This document shows, piece after piece, positions 25,201-35,176 of a DNA stretch of 64,000 nucleotides. This DNA comes from Cristatella mucedo (taxonomy: Eukaryota > Bryozoa > Phylactolaemata > Cristatellidae). The notes below the pieces were generated by a model that was given only the letters and a program-made list of their open reading frames with translations, was not told the origin of the DNA and ran no database searches. The stretch lies in the NCBI GenBank assembly GCA_009760855.2, contig WPIO01000174.1, positions 261,501 to 325,500 on the forward strand. Direction: 5' to 3'. The position numbers and the translations under genes are program-made. Positions within the stretch are counted from its first letter, which is position 1; every line of letters begins with the position of its first letter.

Positions 25201-28200
25201 CCTCCCCCGAGGAACGGGTGCGTTCTTGGCTGCGCTTTAAATTTGTAGTGCCAATTTTTGCATAGAGATATCCAAAGTTGAGGTCCACGGGAACTGAAGT
25301 CGCGGTAAGGGGCCAATTTCGTTTGACCAGAGGCTCGGCCAAACGACCCGTGTGTAAGGACCAGGTGTGCCAGGTATAAGATGTAAGGGTCAGGTATGCC
25401 AGGTGTAAAATGTAAGGACCAGATAGAGCCAGGTGGGCCAGGTAGAGCCGAGAAGAGAAAGGTAAATAACAATAGTAACTGGGGTAAACTGCAGGTCAAA
25501 AGAAATTAAACGAAATAGTTAGTCCTCAGCCACGATGCTACGGACGTTATTAGCTATGCTGTTAAAAAACCACCTGCAAAGCGAAATTTACGCTTCTCTG
25601 CAAGTCATTGACAAGGACATGCGGAATTTAGGGTGGGCCATTACAATGGCCCATTCACGTGGAGCCTCTCGAACTTGCGGCTAGGTGACACTGAAACCTG
25701 TGGACTCGAGCAGAGGTGTCACGACCTGTCCTTCGGATTCTGTGCGCTCACTAGTGCTGTCAAGCTAACTCGCTGTCGCATTTGCACATCCGGTCGAAGC
25801 TCTCAATGCTGTATGATTATTTAGCTGCAGAAGCGTCAGCTAGCGAGGCTTACGGGTTACTCGGTCGGAAATAATATCCTTGATCGAGCCTCGATCGATT
25901 CTCGATCGATCGATGCGCTCTGACAATACGCGAACTTTCCGGCATTGCTGAAATACAATAAAAGCCTAGCACTGCTCCAGATAGAAATCTAAAATCTGCT
26001 GTACCTTCTGGTCTGTCTTACATCTGCAAAAAGTCTCATCTTCGAAGGCGTTACACTACCGATGTTTCCTTGGAGATCACAAGGTCATTAAAGTCACTGG
26101 TCTCTGCCTCCGCCACGCCGCCCGTCGCATTTTCGTAGCCCCGTACGAGTCAATCCCAGCTGCTACCGCCCCCTCAGAGCAGCATCGAAAACGCAAGCGG
26201 CTTCAGTAACGGACTCCGTTCGCCTTGAACCTGTAACTGGCCTTGAACATTGAGCGGGCTTGAACCTCATTCTGCTTATTTCCGATTGACGCGGTGGCAT
26301 TCACTCGCCCGAGACGTGGAAAGTCAAAGCGAGTAACTTGGGCGTTCCGGATCCGACTCGTCCGTTCCGCATCCGACTCGTCCGTTCCGCATCCGACTCG
26401 TCCGTTCCGCATCCGACTCATCAGTTCCGCATCCGACTCATCAGTTCCGCATCCGACTCGTCCGTTCCGCATCCGACTCATCAGTTCCGCATCCGACTCA
26501 TCAGTTCCGCATCCGACTCATCAGTTCCGCATCCGTCAGTTCCGCATCCGATTCTCATCCGACTCATCAGTTCCGCATCCGACTCGTCAGTTCCGCATCC
26601 GATTCGTCCGTTCCGCATCCGACTCGTCCGTTCCGCATCCGACTCATCAGTTCCGCATCCGACTCGTCAGTTCCGCATCCGACTCGTCCGTTCCGCATCC
26701 GACTCATCAGTTCCGCATCCGACTCATCAGTTCCGCATCCGACTCATCAGTTCCGCATCCGATTCGTCCGTTCCACATCCGACTCATCAGTTCCGCATCC
26801 GACTCATCAGTTCCGCATCCGATTCGTCCGTTCCACATCCGACTCCGTCCCTTTGTGCGAATGAATTGTTCGCAATCTTCGCGAAAAAGCCGCTGGCATT
26901 AAACGGCTGATTAGAATACCTTCCGGTCAAGAGATCGAAACGCCAAGAGAGGGAGCTCTGAGCCTCATCCTGCGATGACAAGAGCTTTACTATAATTATT
27001 AAAATAATCGACAATCGATCGCCGGAAGCTTCTGAATCTTCGGTTCGCCGGTTTATTCGTCGATGGGCGCATAATTCGCGTTTCCGGCTTACCAGTCTGC
27101 AGCCAAGGGAACTCAGAATAGCAAGGGGGAACAGGTTTGGAATGAGAGGCCTACTCATAAGTGGCTCACGGCCTCTTGCGAGCAACGGCTGCTTTCTATG
27201 CTCGAGGAGACAATGGCGTCACTCGAAGGGTAGCGAACGAACGACAAGTACGCACGCTAATATCGCCGGTATCGGCTAGCGATATCCGAGAACGTGTGCT
27301 ACGAAATAAAGTTGAAAACTGCAGCTGCAGCTGCAGCGAAAGCTAATTTCCGCGTGCATTCTCATTTCAATTCGGCTTGTCTGTTGCGAAAGTGTGCAAG
27401 CTTTGCGCTCACGCTCGCGCGGGGGGGGGGGAGGGGGAGGGGGGACCGCTTAAATGAGGCCAAAGGAAGCGAGTTAATTTTTCCAATTTGCTTTGAACGA
27501 TTTAATTGGTCTGGCTTGCCAGTTGCTTCGGCCCCCGTCTTCCCTCGCCATCCTCGTCCGCTGGTTAGGCCCCCAAGGAGGCAAGGTACTCGTCGATTCT
27601 GGTAACTGATGGAGTCTACAGGAATCCGAGAAAGGTTAAGGTTAAAGATTAAAGGTTACAGATAAAGCAGACCTTCAAAAGACTTTTGCCCGCGTCCCTA
27701 CCGGGCAGCCTTTGCCCGATATCCAGCCGGCTCCTGCCCGATATCCAGCCGGCCATCCAGATTGCAACTGTCCCCTGAGGGGCAGTTGCAATCTGCCTTG
27801 GCATGATTGCAACTGCCTTGCACCGCTGGACGTACAACTTGCGGTTGCAATCCCCTTGGCTCCACCTCAGTCAATGGCCTAACAGCTGCCACGCACGAAG
27901 TTGGCTTCGGACATTCTCTCTCTCTCTCTCGGGGTCAATTCAATCGATCTAATCGATCATCGTCGCCAAATACTTCCGCCATTTCGACCACTTCTTTTCA
28001 GCCACGCGAAACGCCTTTAGCCACGTGAAATGTCGCGCGAAACGTCTCCAGCCACGCGACGCGTCGCCGCGTGAAATTTCTTCAGCCGCGCGCGACATTT
28101 CGCGCCACTTGCCTCGCTCCGCAGACGTGCTGCCTGGTCGGATGGAGGGCGTCCTCGTCCGTGTACCATCCGGCGGAGCAGCTGTACACCAGAGCGCTGC

Positions 28201-28499
28201 CGTAGCCGATCTCCCAGTCACTGGGCACCGCGCTGGACAGCTGGGCTCGGTTTCTCACTGGCATGTCGAGCGTCACCTTCAAAGACGATTTTGCCGCCGG
28301 TTACTTCCCGCCTATTTGACCGCCCCGCGGCGTCCTTCATTTCTCGCACTGCCACGCTGCAGAAGCCTGTCGCAGACGCGAGAATTATCGTCTGCTCAAA
28401 TGCCGCCGTCTCCGGCGCACGGAGGTACGAAAAGTGACGCCGAAGCGGTCCACCGCTAGCGATACAGCGTGAGCGATTCGAAGATCAATCGCCAAAGTC

Positions 28500-28591
<92 letters not shown>

Positions 28592-31500
28592 CCACGCTCG
28601 AGCCAGAACTGTCATCGAGCATTCAGCGAGCGCGAAAGTTTGAAAACGCTTCCCTCGGGCGGCGTGCGCACCCATAGGATAGCTTCCGGATTGACGAGGT
28701 CGAGGCACGTGACCTCGACACGTGATGACCGGCGGCGGCCCGATGCGCTTTCTCCTCGTAGGCAGCCGCGAAACGGGGCTTTTCAGTCTTACCGGATAGC
28801 CCGCTGACAAGTAGCCTGCAGTCAGGTCGACGAGGTACAGATGCCCAATGTCGCCCGCGTGCCCCGCTGCACTGGCGACGAGTTCCACAGGAAAAGCGCA
28901 CGTTCGAGCGCCTCGTCCTCGGCGACAGAAGGCGAGAGTGGCCTTGGCCGAAGCGCAGCTGACCCAGACCACCGGCACGTAGTCGCCCGAGACGTCCCTC
29001 TCCGAAGTCACGTGGGCGGCGCATCGGGCGTCGGCGTTGTCCGACGGGCCGGCGGCGAGCGTCGACTCTACGCCCAGAGCGTCGCGCCAGCCCGCAGCAG
29101 CCGAGGACGCCGGGCGTCAGGCTCGGACAATGGCGGCGAGCTCAAGCTCGCTCGCGCGCGCCCGGAGACCTGCCGTCAGGCAAGCGCCGCAGCTCGCGCG
29201 AGAGATTGAGGCGGGGACTAGCGGCCCTGAGAGGCTTACCATTGTACCACACCCCGGTGACTTTCCTATTGTATCCTCGTATGGGCTTCGTCCTCGTGGC
29301 AGGCACCTCCAATGCAAAGCGCCTATTCCAATTGAAGTCGACGACAACCTCGTCGCTATTAGTCGGCTTCCGGCCGTTCAAATGAAGCAGCAGCTCCTCC
29401 GAGCGCGCCTGCAACCCGCCGCCGCCGCCGCCGTGCGAAGCGGCGAGAACGGGCGAGAAGCAGGGCCAGCCGTCGGAAAAACGTAGGTGCCCGCTATTGT
29501 ATAAGCGAATGCTTTTACGCCGCTTTCGTTAAGATATTGCGCTGGCAGGCCAAAATGTTTCAGAGCCAAGTCGTACTGTCTAGCGGCGAGGTTTTTTCGA
29601 AGCGATTATCATTGGCGGGCGAGCGCTCTTTTAAGCTCAACGGCAAGACGAGCAATACAGGGTGAAATCCGTTAGCCAATCGCCGACACGAGCTCGACGC
29701 CCGGAAAAACTCGAGTCTAGAAAAACTGCACTGAAAACTGCATTTTCTCAGTAAATCCTACGAAAATGACGCGCGGTATCGGAATAGGGCCGCACCGACG
29801 TGCGGTACGTGCTACGTGCTACGTGCTACGTGCTGTACGTGCTACGTGCTACGTGCTATGTGCTACGGTCGGCCAGTCGCCTCGTTGCAACTAGTCAGTT
29901 ACTTGGGGAAGTACTCTCGACATATCCTATTAGGGCACCTCCGACGGCGAACTGGCTGACAGCTTACCGCTGGGTTGCTGCATTCTCTACCGTAATGTGT
30001 CTACTGTACGTAGAGTTTTTAATTTAACGTATCTTCGTATTTAATGCATCTTCGTCTGCGACTCCAAAACAGCCACAATAACTGAGTGAATATTTTGCTG
30101 GGCAGTTTTCTATAGCAAACTCAAAGCCTATGCAAAGTCCAATGCTCGTACGGTAGCCAACAGACGATCATCTCCTAATAATATTCTAAGAAGACTCTCT
30201 AGACCCCATCTGGACCCCCTCCAGACCCCATCTAGACCCCACTGTTCCACTTCTATAAGCATCGATTGGCTACTTTTACTCGTAACCAACATAATAAATC
30301 CTTAGCACGAGTCCATTGCCCCAGGTCTTGTCCCTGCACCTTTTATAAACGACCTTTAGGCCACTAATTAAGAAGGCAAGACTAGGCCAGGAGAACTTAA
30401 GCAACTTTCATCCACTCTCCTTACTCCCATTCATATTAAAGAAACTGTAGCGATTAGTGGCAGACCATCTAAACTCCTATAAAAAAATGTAAAACCTAGC
30501 AACTAATTTTCAGTCAGGTTTTAGAGTCAATATATCCGCAGAATTAGTACTTGCTACGTGTGTAAAACGACCTTCTTAACAACGCAGACCTGTGTCGCTT
30601 TATCAAATGCATTATTATTATTATAACGCAGACCTCTGTTGATTATCTTTTCTTATTTCCGTCAACTTTTCGGCAGCATTTAATGCTGTTGATCGCCCAG
30701 TCATACTCGAACGCCTCTCATTTCGCCTGGGCATCTCTAGTACTGCACTGAAATAGTTCACGTCTTGTTTCAGTGGGATACGCCAGAGAGCAGTTGTCAA
30801 CAGGTACCGATAGTTATCAGCATGTCAACAACAGGTAATAGTCACCTGAAGATTGGGGTACCACAGCGATCGATGCTAGATTCACTCCATTTCACAATTT
30901 CACAGTTTATACTCTTCCTCTGATGTAATCACCAAGCAAGATCTACGCTTTCCTGGCCTCGATTGGCCAATGACACGCAGCTGTACCTATGCTTTGATCC
31001 CTTAGAGACTTAAAGCAGGTAAAACTCTCTCCACTCCCTTGCTGAATATATTTCTGAATTGCTGACATTCTCGCTTTCATGGTAACAAACTTGATCAAAC
31101 TAAATGACAGTAAAACCAAGTTACTACTTATGGATAATTCTGGTGCAACTCGGAAATTAGAAACCGCTAACGCTCGCAAGGCTAGTCCCGGTGTCCTGTT
31201 CAAAGTGGACTTTCACAAGACGACCGCATAAGCTCCACAGTCAAGTCCATAGAGCTCCATCAGCATCGTTGCCGTAATAATGCATTTTTGACATCCCGAT
31301 TTGACTTCCGTGCTGCTTTAATTCTGGCAGGTCTTCTGGCATGCGCCCTGCAAAGCGCTCACGGTTAGTGCAAAATTCACCAACCTGACTTGCTGTCTCG
31401 CGAACGTCACAGTTGTCACATTAAAAAAACACCTAAATGTGTTGTATGTAAGGGCTCTCCATCAAGCAGCTTCGCGACGTCAAGGTTTGACGGTCTTCTC

Positions 31501-33403
31501 CATCCAAACTAACCCACGCCAGGCATCGCAGCAGGCCAGGCATCGCAGCGTCAGATCTTTCGACGTCAAGTCGTTTAGCTTCGCGTCGAACCAACTTCAA
31601 TTCCATTGGAGACTTAATCATTAGTTGATATACTCCCTTAGACGGCAATTAATCGTCGGGTGGCGTCACGAATTTCGCGTCATTTTCTGACGTGACGACG
31701 TTTAAAAAAGCTAAAAATCGTACCTGTTCCTCAAAGAATTGGCTGGGTCTTTGTGCATTGTCTCCTTTGAGCTTGACTTGCTCTGTTGCGTGCTGACGAC
31801 CGGTGCATGCTATTGCTGTGCACACATGCTACCGTAGTGACATGCTTACCTACCGTAGTGACATGCTTCCCTATCAGCATATATGAAGGGTCTAGGGAGA
31901 GATTTGACTCCCTAAGGTTTCGTTCTCGGAGGTTTAGCTCGCTGTCATACAGCTACCTTATTATTAGCACGGCTAAGAGAAAGAGAAAAGCATAGCAGAG
32001 TCGCGAGGGAAGTCGGGGAAGTAGGTAGAGTTGTGTTAGCAGTCCTATTTTTTGAGCAGATGCAAAGAGATAGTTTAATGACTGTGTACGGGCCTTCATG
32101 AGGTTTATGGCTCTTTCCGGAGCTTTGTGAATCACTAGTTGACACAGTTAAAATCTCTCAGTAACATGTCCAATCTAACTGAGGATTAGGTTGAGTGCAT
32201 ATACGTTAGATTTAGAATGATTTGCAAAAATCTGCTGGTTTTAGCTTCAAATTTCGGCGATTTTCTAAGCGTTTAAAGGAGGTTTTCGACAAATTCCAGT
32301 AATTACCCGTCGGGTCAAAACTCCAATTAAATAACTAAACCAAGCGAAACAAAATTTAATTTTTACAAATATTTAGTCTTTATTATACTTTGAATAAACT
32401 TTACGCGTGTGTCGACCGTTCTTTTCCATCCGCCCGAATTTCAGGAAAAAGGGAAGAAGAAAATCGCGTGCATTGAATTATTAAATTAATTAAATTATTA
32501 ATTAAATGTATTATTAAATTATTCAAATTATTATTAAATTTATTAAATTATTGATTAAATTAATTAAATTATTGAATTATTGAATTATATTGCGATTGAA
32601 TGGAAAGGAAACGCCGTTTTGCCGTCCCTCGGGAACAGGTGAGTTCGCGAGCAGCTCTAGCACAAATGGTACAATTGTGGCCTGCTGTACCTGACCAAGG
32701 TTAGGGTATATGGATTTGGTCATTGAGTACTTCAATCGCACGATCAAGTCCAGCTCTCTCCGGTCGTATGGAAACACGAGGTGAGCGCCAAAGTTTCCAC
32801 AGGCGAAAGAAGCTTCTTCCCAGCTGATGCCGCCTTTACGGAAGAGCAGTAAAAGAACCACAACGACTCCTCGAGCCACTCCAACGTACAATGCACTTAC
32901 AACAGTTCATAAATTAAAAACTCGCCGTGTAAAAAGTCGCAGCTCTGTAGTAGGTTTTTCCGGATCAAACTCACTTTGACAAGGCACGATCTGTCAATTT
33001 TTCTCTCCATGTTAGGAAGCCTAATTGTTACGTAAGAGAGAAAGACAGAGACAGAGACAGAAAGACAGAGACAAGAGAGGCAGAAAAAAAGAGAAAGAGA
33101 GGGTAAGAGAGATACAGAGACAGAGAGATACCTGATCTACTAGTCTTACGAAAAATTGACTCGCAGCCTCGCGAAGGCAGCGCTGAGCGGTCGGCCGTGT
33201 AAGCTGCTTGTAGCGTGCACTGAGTCGCTGCGTGTGTAGCCATTGCAGCTACTAATGTAGGACTACGGACCTTCGTTGCGCATGTAGCAGACTGAGAATT
33301 TGTCATATCCTTCGCTGGGAGCTCCAAACGATGGACAGTCGCTTCCTCGAGTGCCAAGAGAATTCGGCGCTACTAGTATGGCAATGAGAAAGCAGAAGTG
33401 CAT
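15280..33403 (-). CDS. Single-pass membrane protein: C-type lectin, Sushi, four EGF-like domains
   Basis: Putative cell-surface receptor or adhesion protein. Exons on the minus strand: 33403-33271, 32833-32691, 29575-29483, 29348-29240, 29067-28793, 28276-28113, 22753-22599, 20103-20027, 19928-19772, 18992-18845, 17927-17749, 17216-16663, 15423-15280; all phases match, 776 residues. Seen: signal peptide [18 protein letters not shown]-type lectin domain 22-207 ([23 protein letters not shown], final Cys175, Cys197 and Cys207); Sushi-like domain about 252-322 lacking its usual first Cys; EGF-like domains at 322-363, 370-403, 410-460 and 468-499; transmembrane helix about 508-534 followed by TKTRKK; cytoplasmic tail with poly-Ala, Gln and Pro runs. 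Exon 12 may instead read through to a stop at 16579 (756 residues). Exon 6 ends at a GC donor. The exon 3/4 border is the weakest junction. The lectin fold lacks an obvious EPN or QPD sugar motif, so the ligand is unknown. I do not recognise a named orthologue. Confidence 0.85.
15722..15852. repeat. (CT)n microsatellite
   Basis: About 130 bp of CT-rich dinucleotide sequence, in the predicted last intron of the lectin/EGF gene. Confidence 0.95.
16270..16600 (-). mobile_element. SINE-2 copies, minus strand
   Basis: Two inverted tails (AGCACTCTGAGAGAATCTAA near 16300; ACCGCCCTAAGAGAACTTAA near 16487), the second followed by the tRNA-like GCCACGGGGCTCGACCCCAC. Simple repeats of a CTGACATTCACCTTTG motif extend on both sides (16180-16250 and 16600-16665). 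Confidence 0.75.
18316..18482. repeat. 32-bp tandem repeat, five near-perfect copies
   Basis: Unit GCTCAGAGCGCCACCTAGCG AGCGTGCCCTGC, five copies with essentially no divergence, in the intron between exons 10 and 11 of the lectin/EGF gene. The identity points to recent expansion. Confidence 0.95.
18985..19095 (-). repeat. Threefold duplication of a 3' splice-site region
   Basis: On the coding strand the segment CTCTTCCTGCTGCAG/TGATCGT at the start of exon 10 (18992) occurs in two more diverged copies just upstream (CTCTCTGCAG/TGATCGTC near 19025 and CTTCCTGCTTCAG/TGACCGTC near 19065). Confidence 0.8.
20275..20450 (+). mobile_element. SINE-1 copy (tRNA-derived)
   Basis: A box GTAATAGCCCAGGAGGTAAT, B box CGTTTCGAATCCTGCAGTGG, body CAAGTGGTGATAGCCGCGAC and end TCTTCTGCCACTGTACA. 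An internal duplication (CACGACAAAGGT twice) lengthens the tRNA-like head. Confidence 0.8.
20535..20745 (-). mobile_element. LINE B 3'-end fragment
   Basis: Begins with the family tail (TAATGTAATGTAATATAATG on the plus strand), then CAACTCCACAAAGTCATAAA and CAACAGACTTCGTCTCACGA, as in the copies at 39945 and 46625. Intronic in the lectin/EGF gene. Confidence 0.85.
20750..22598. other. Intron sequence without recognised content
   Basis: Part of the intron between exons 7 and 8 of the lectin/EGF gene. Apart from a (TA)n run of about 44 bp at 22162-22205 nothing is recognised; short open frames here show no family resemblance. Confidence 0.5.
23680..25125 (-). mobile_element. LINE A copy, 5'-truncated
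   Basis: Reverse strand carries [20 protein letters not shown], a damaged active-site region, and the C-terminal segment to [12 protein letters not shown], then the 3' untranslated region and an AATAATAAT tail at 23680. The reading frame is broken near 24750-24910. It lies in the 5.4-kb intron after the GC donor of the lectin/EGF gene. Confidence 0.92.
25355..25455. repeat. Short irregular tandem repeat
   Basis: A motif around GTCAGGTATGCCAGGTGTAA AATGTAAGGACC is repeated about four times with variation. Confidence 0.6.
26340..26850. repeat. 20-bp minisatellite, about 25 copies
   Basis: Unit GTTCCGCATCCGACTCATCA with a second version ending GACTCGTCC; the two versions alternate irregularly, and one short unit (26535-26560) breaks the period. 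Open frames of 190-200 codons in two frames come from the 20-bp period (60 bases per 20 codons) and are not genes. Confidence 0.95.
28500..28589. repeat. (GA)n microsatellite
   Basis: About 88 bp of uninterrupted GA in the intron between exons 5 and 6 of the lectin/EGF gene. Confidence 0.97.
29799..29868. repeat. 7-bp tandem repeat
   Basis: About nine copies of ACGTGCT with one interruption, in the intron between exons 2 and 3 of the lectin/EGF gene. Confidence 0.9.
30030..30185 (-). mobile_element. LINE B 3'-end relic
   Basis: Diverged match to the family B 3' end (CGTCTGCGACTCCAAAACAG, GTACGGTAGCCAACAGACGA). A further piece of the same family may be at 31970-32150 (AGAGAAAAGCATAGCAGAGT). 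Confidence 0.6.
30370..31420 (+). mobile_element. LINE A relic
   Basis: Heavily mutated reverse-transcriptase region: AGGAGAACTTAAGCAACTTT matches the family segment encoding [15 protein letters not shown], then a decayed AAFDTIDH block (GCAGCATTTAATGCTGTTGA) and the region before the thumb. Many stops and indels. Lies in the large intron between exons 2 and 3 of the lectin/EGF gene. Confidence 0.75.
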
Positions 33404-35176
33404 CGTGTCGTGACATCGCGAAATATGCCAGCTACTAGTTTCAGATTGTCTTGGATCAACATACCTTCGCGTCGAAGTAGAAGCAGCGCAGTGCCAAGCC
33501 ATTCGGACAATCTTTTCACATCCGGCGGCTTTATATTCAGTACCTTGACGTGCACACCATTCCTGCTGCTACACGATAGTCTCGTTCTAATGGAAAGAGT
33601 AGTGGCGTGGCAAGCTAAAGTCTGGATAGTTGCTGATCACGTGAGCTACGCATTCTACCAATGCTCGACCTGAAGGCTAAGCGTCAACATTCTTTGCAGC
33701 ACGGTCGGTACAAACTAGCCAACCGCAAGTTCTTATTTTTATTTGTGTTTACGCTCACATTTCTACTGGGAAAGACCATGCTCAAGGCTTTTTGAAGTAG
33801 CTAATGCAGATCACAGCGTCTACAAGTCGAACTGAAAACCAGCTCTGTCAAACGAAGATGACTGTATATATTTTCTCCAAGTGTGAAGCGCATTCCCCTA
33901 GCTAACAGGAGAAATCTGATTTTCATGATTGCAGCAGAGCTTTGTTAGAAATATTTGGACGTTGCTACAGAGTCCTGGTCATACTGCTTCTTTTTTCTAT
34001 GAGCTTTTCTTACCTGTGAGCTATACTTATCAGTGAGCTTTGCTTATCCATGCATGATTGTCACTTACCGGGTGGGGGCGAGTCAAGCTAACCAGCGCCG
34101 GTAGCCTTTTTGTGTATGCTCTCCAAAGCTGGATACTCGCCTAGCTTTGCACTTACTATTGCTATTACGGCTGCTGCTGCTACTCTCAGCGAGCGACTTA
34201 AAGCAGCCCCCCTCCGAACAGTGATCACGTTTCCTTTGGGCGCTTTACAGGAGACGTTGTTACTCGAAGCACAGGATGTTATGATTTAAACGCACATGTA
34301 TGCATGGCTTACTCATGTGACACAGTCCCTACCTAGCCTGCAAATTACCGCATGAGAATTAGTGGGACTATTGGCCCACTGTTCTTAGGGTCAAGGCTCC
34401 CAGAGGCTCGTCAAGGCCGAGCGAAAGAGTCACTCTTTGCTGTGCTTCAAGGTGACCAACTATCGAACAGATAAGCTAAGATGTATATCACCCGAATCCA
34501 AAACGAGGCCGAACTCAGAAGCCCATCTACACAGGGCGCCGAGACGCGAATAAAGACAGATACAACGGTAACTGTATTTCCTTCATTGTACAAAGAGCTC
34601 TTCATTTATTTCGAAAACGCTGTGGATACTGGATGCTCAGCTCAGTACTTGAAGAGACTTGAAGAGGGTGAAGAAAGCTTGCTCGTCATTTTTACATGTC
34701 TCTCCTAATTTTTACACGTCTTTCCTAATTTTTACATGTCTCTCCTAATTTTTACACGTCTCTCCTAAATGTCTACCCTCCCTCTCTACGAAGCTACTTT
34801 GGACTTGGGGGAGTACAACAATTAACAGCGGCATTTGAAAGAGTAAACCTAATGTAAATAAATCCCCCAATCTTAGCATAAAAGCACTATCAAGCATGCA
34901 TGATCATAACAGGCTTACACAGAAAGTAGGCCACTCAACGCTTCTGCATGTTGCACAATGGTAAAAAGCTACGTCCACCAAGCCTTTAGAAAATGCGGCG
35001 GTGAACCGTGTGGCCACGTCCTGAAAGTCATGTCAACACATACTGCTGCACGGGAGGTTGTGGCAGCCGTTGCTGCTTTTATCAACCACGTCTAGCAGAG
35101 TCGAGCTACTGGTATGGCCTTGACCGGTCATTGCACTAAAGCATGACTGACAAGACAACGGGCTAATTGGTCGTGG
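33404..35176. other. Spacer between the lectin/EGF gene and the ACOT9 homologue
   Basis: This 1.8-kb stretch must hold the promoter and 5' leader of the lectin/EGF gene and the 3' leader of the ACOT9 homologue, both on the minus strand. Apart from a four-copy 20-bp tandem repeat near 34690 nothing else was recognised. Confidence 0.5.
34690..34772. repeat. 20-bp tandem repeat, four copies
   Basis: Unit ATTTTTACATGTCTCTCCTA, four copies with C/T variants. Confidence 0.92.

Noticed and set aside
26294-26910. Two 190-202-codon open frames
   Set aside because: Translation of a 20-bp tandem repeat; no splice or start context and no composition of a real protein.
27695-27890. Cys-rich minus-strand frame ([16 protein letters not shown]) as an EGF exon
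   Set aside because: It lies in an inverted repeat of a GCAGTTGCAATC word, and the Sushi exon joins the exon at 22753 without it.
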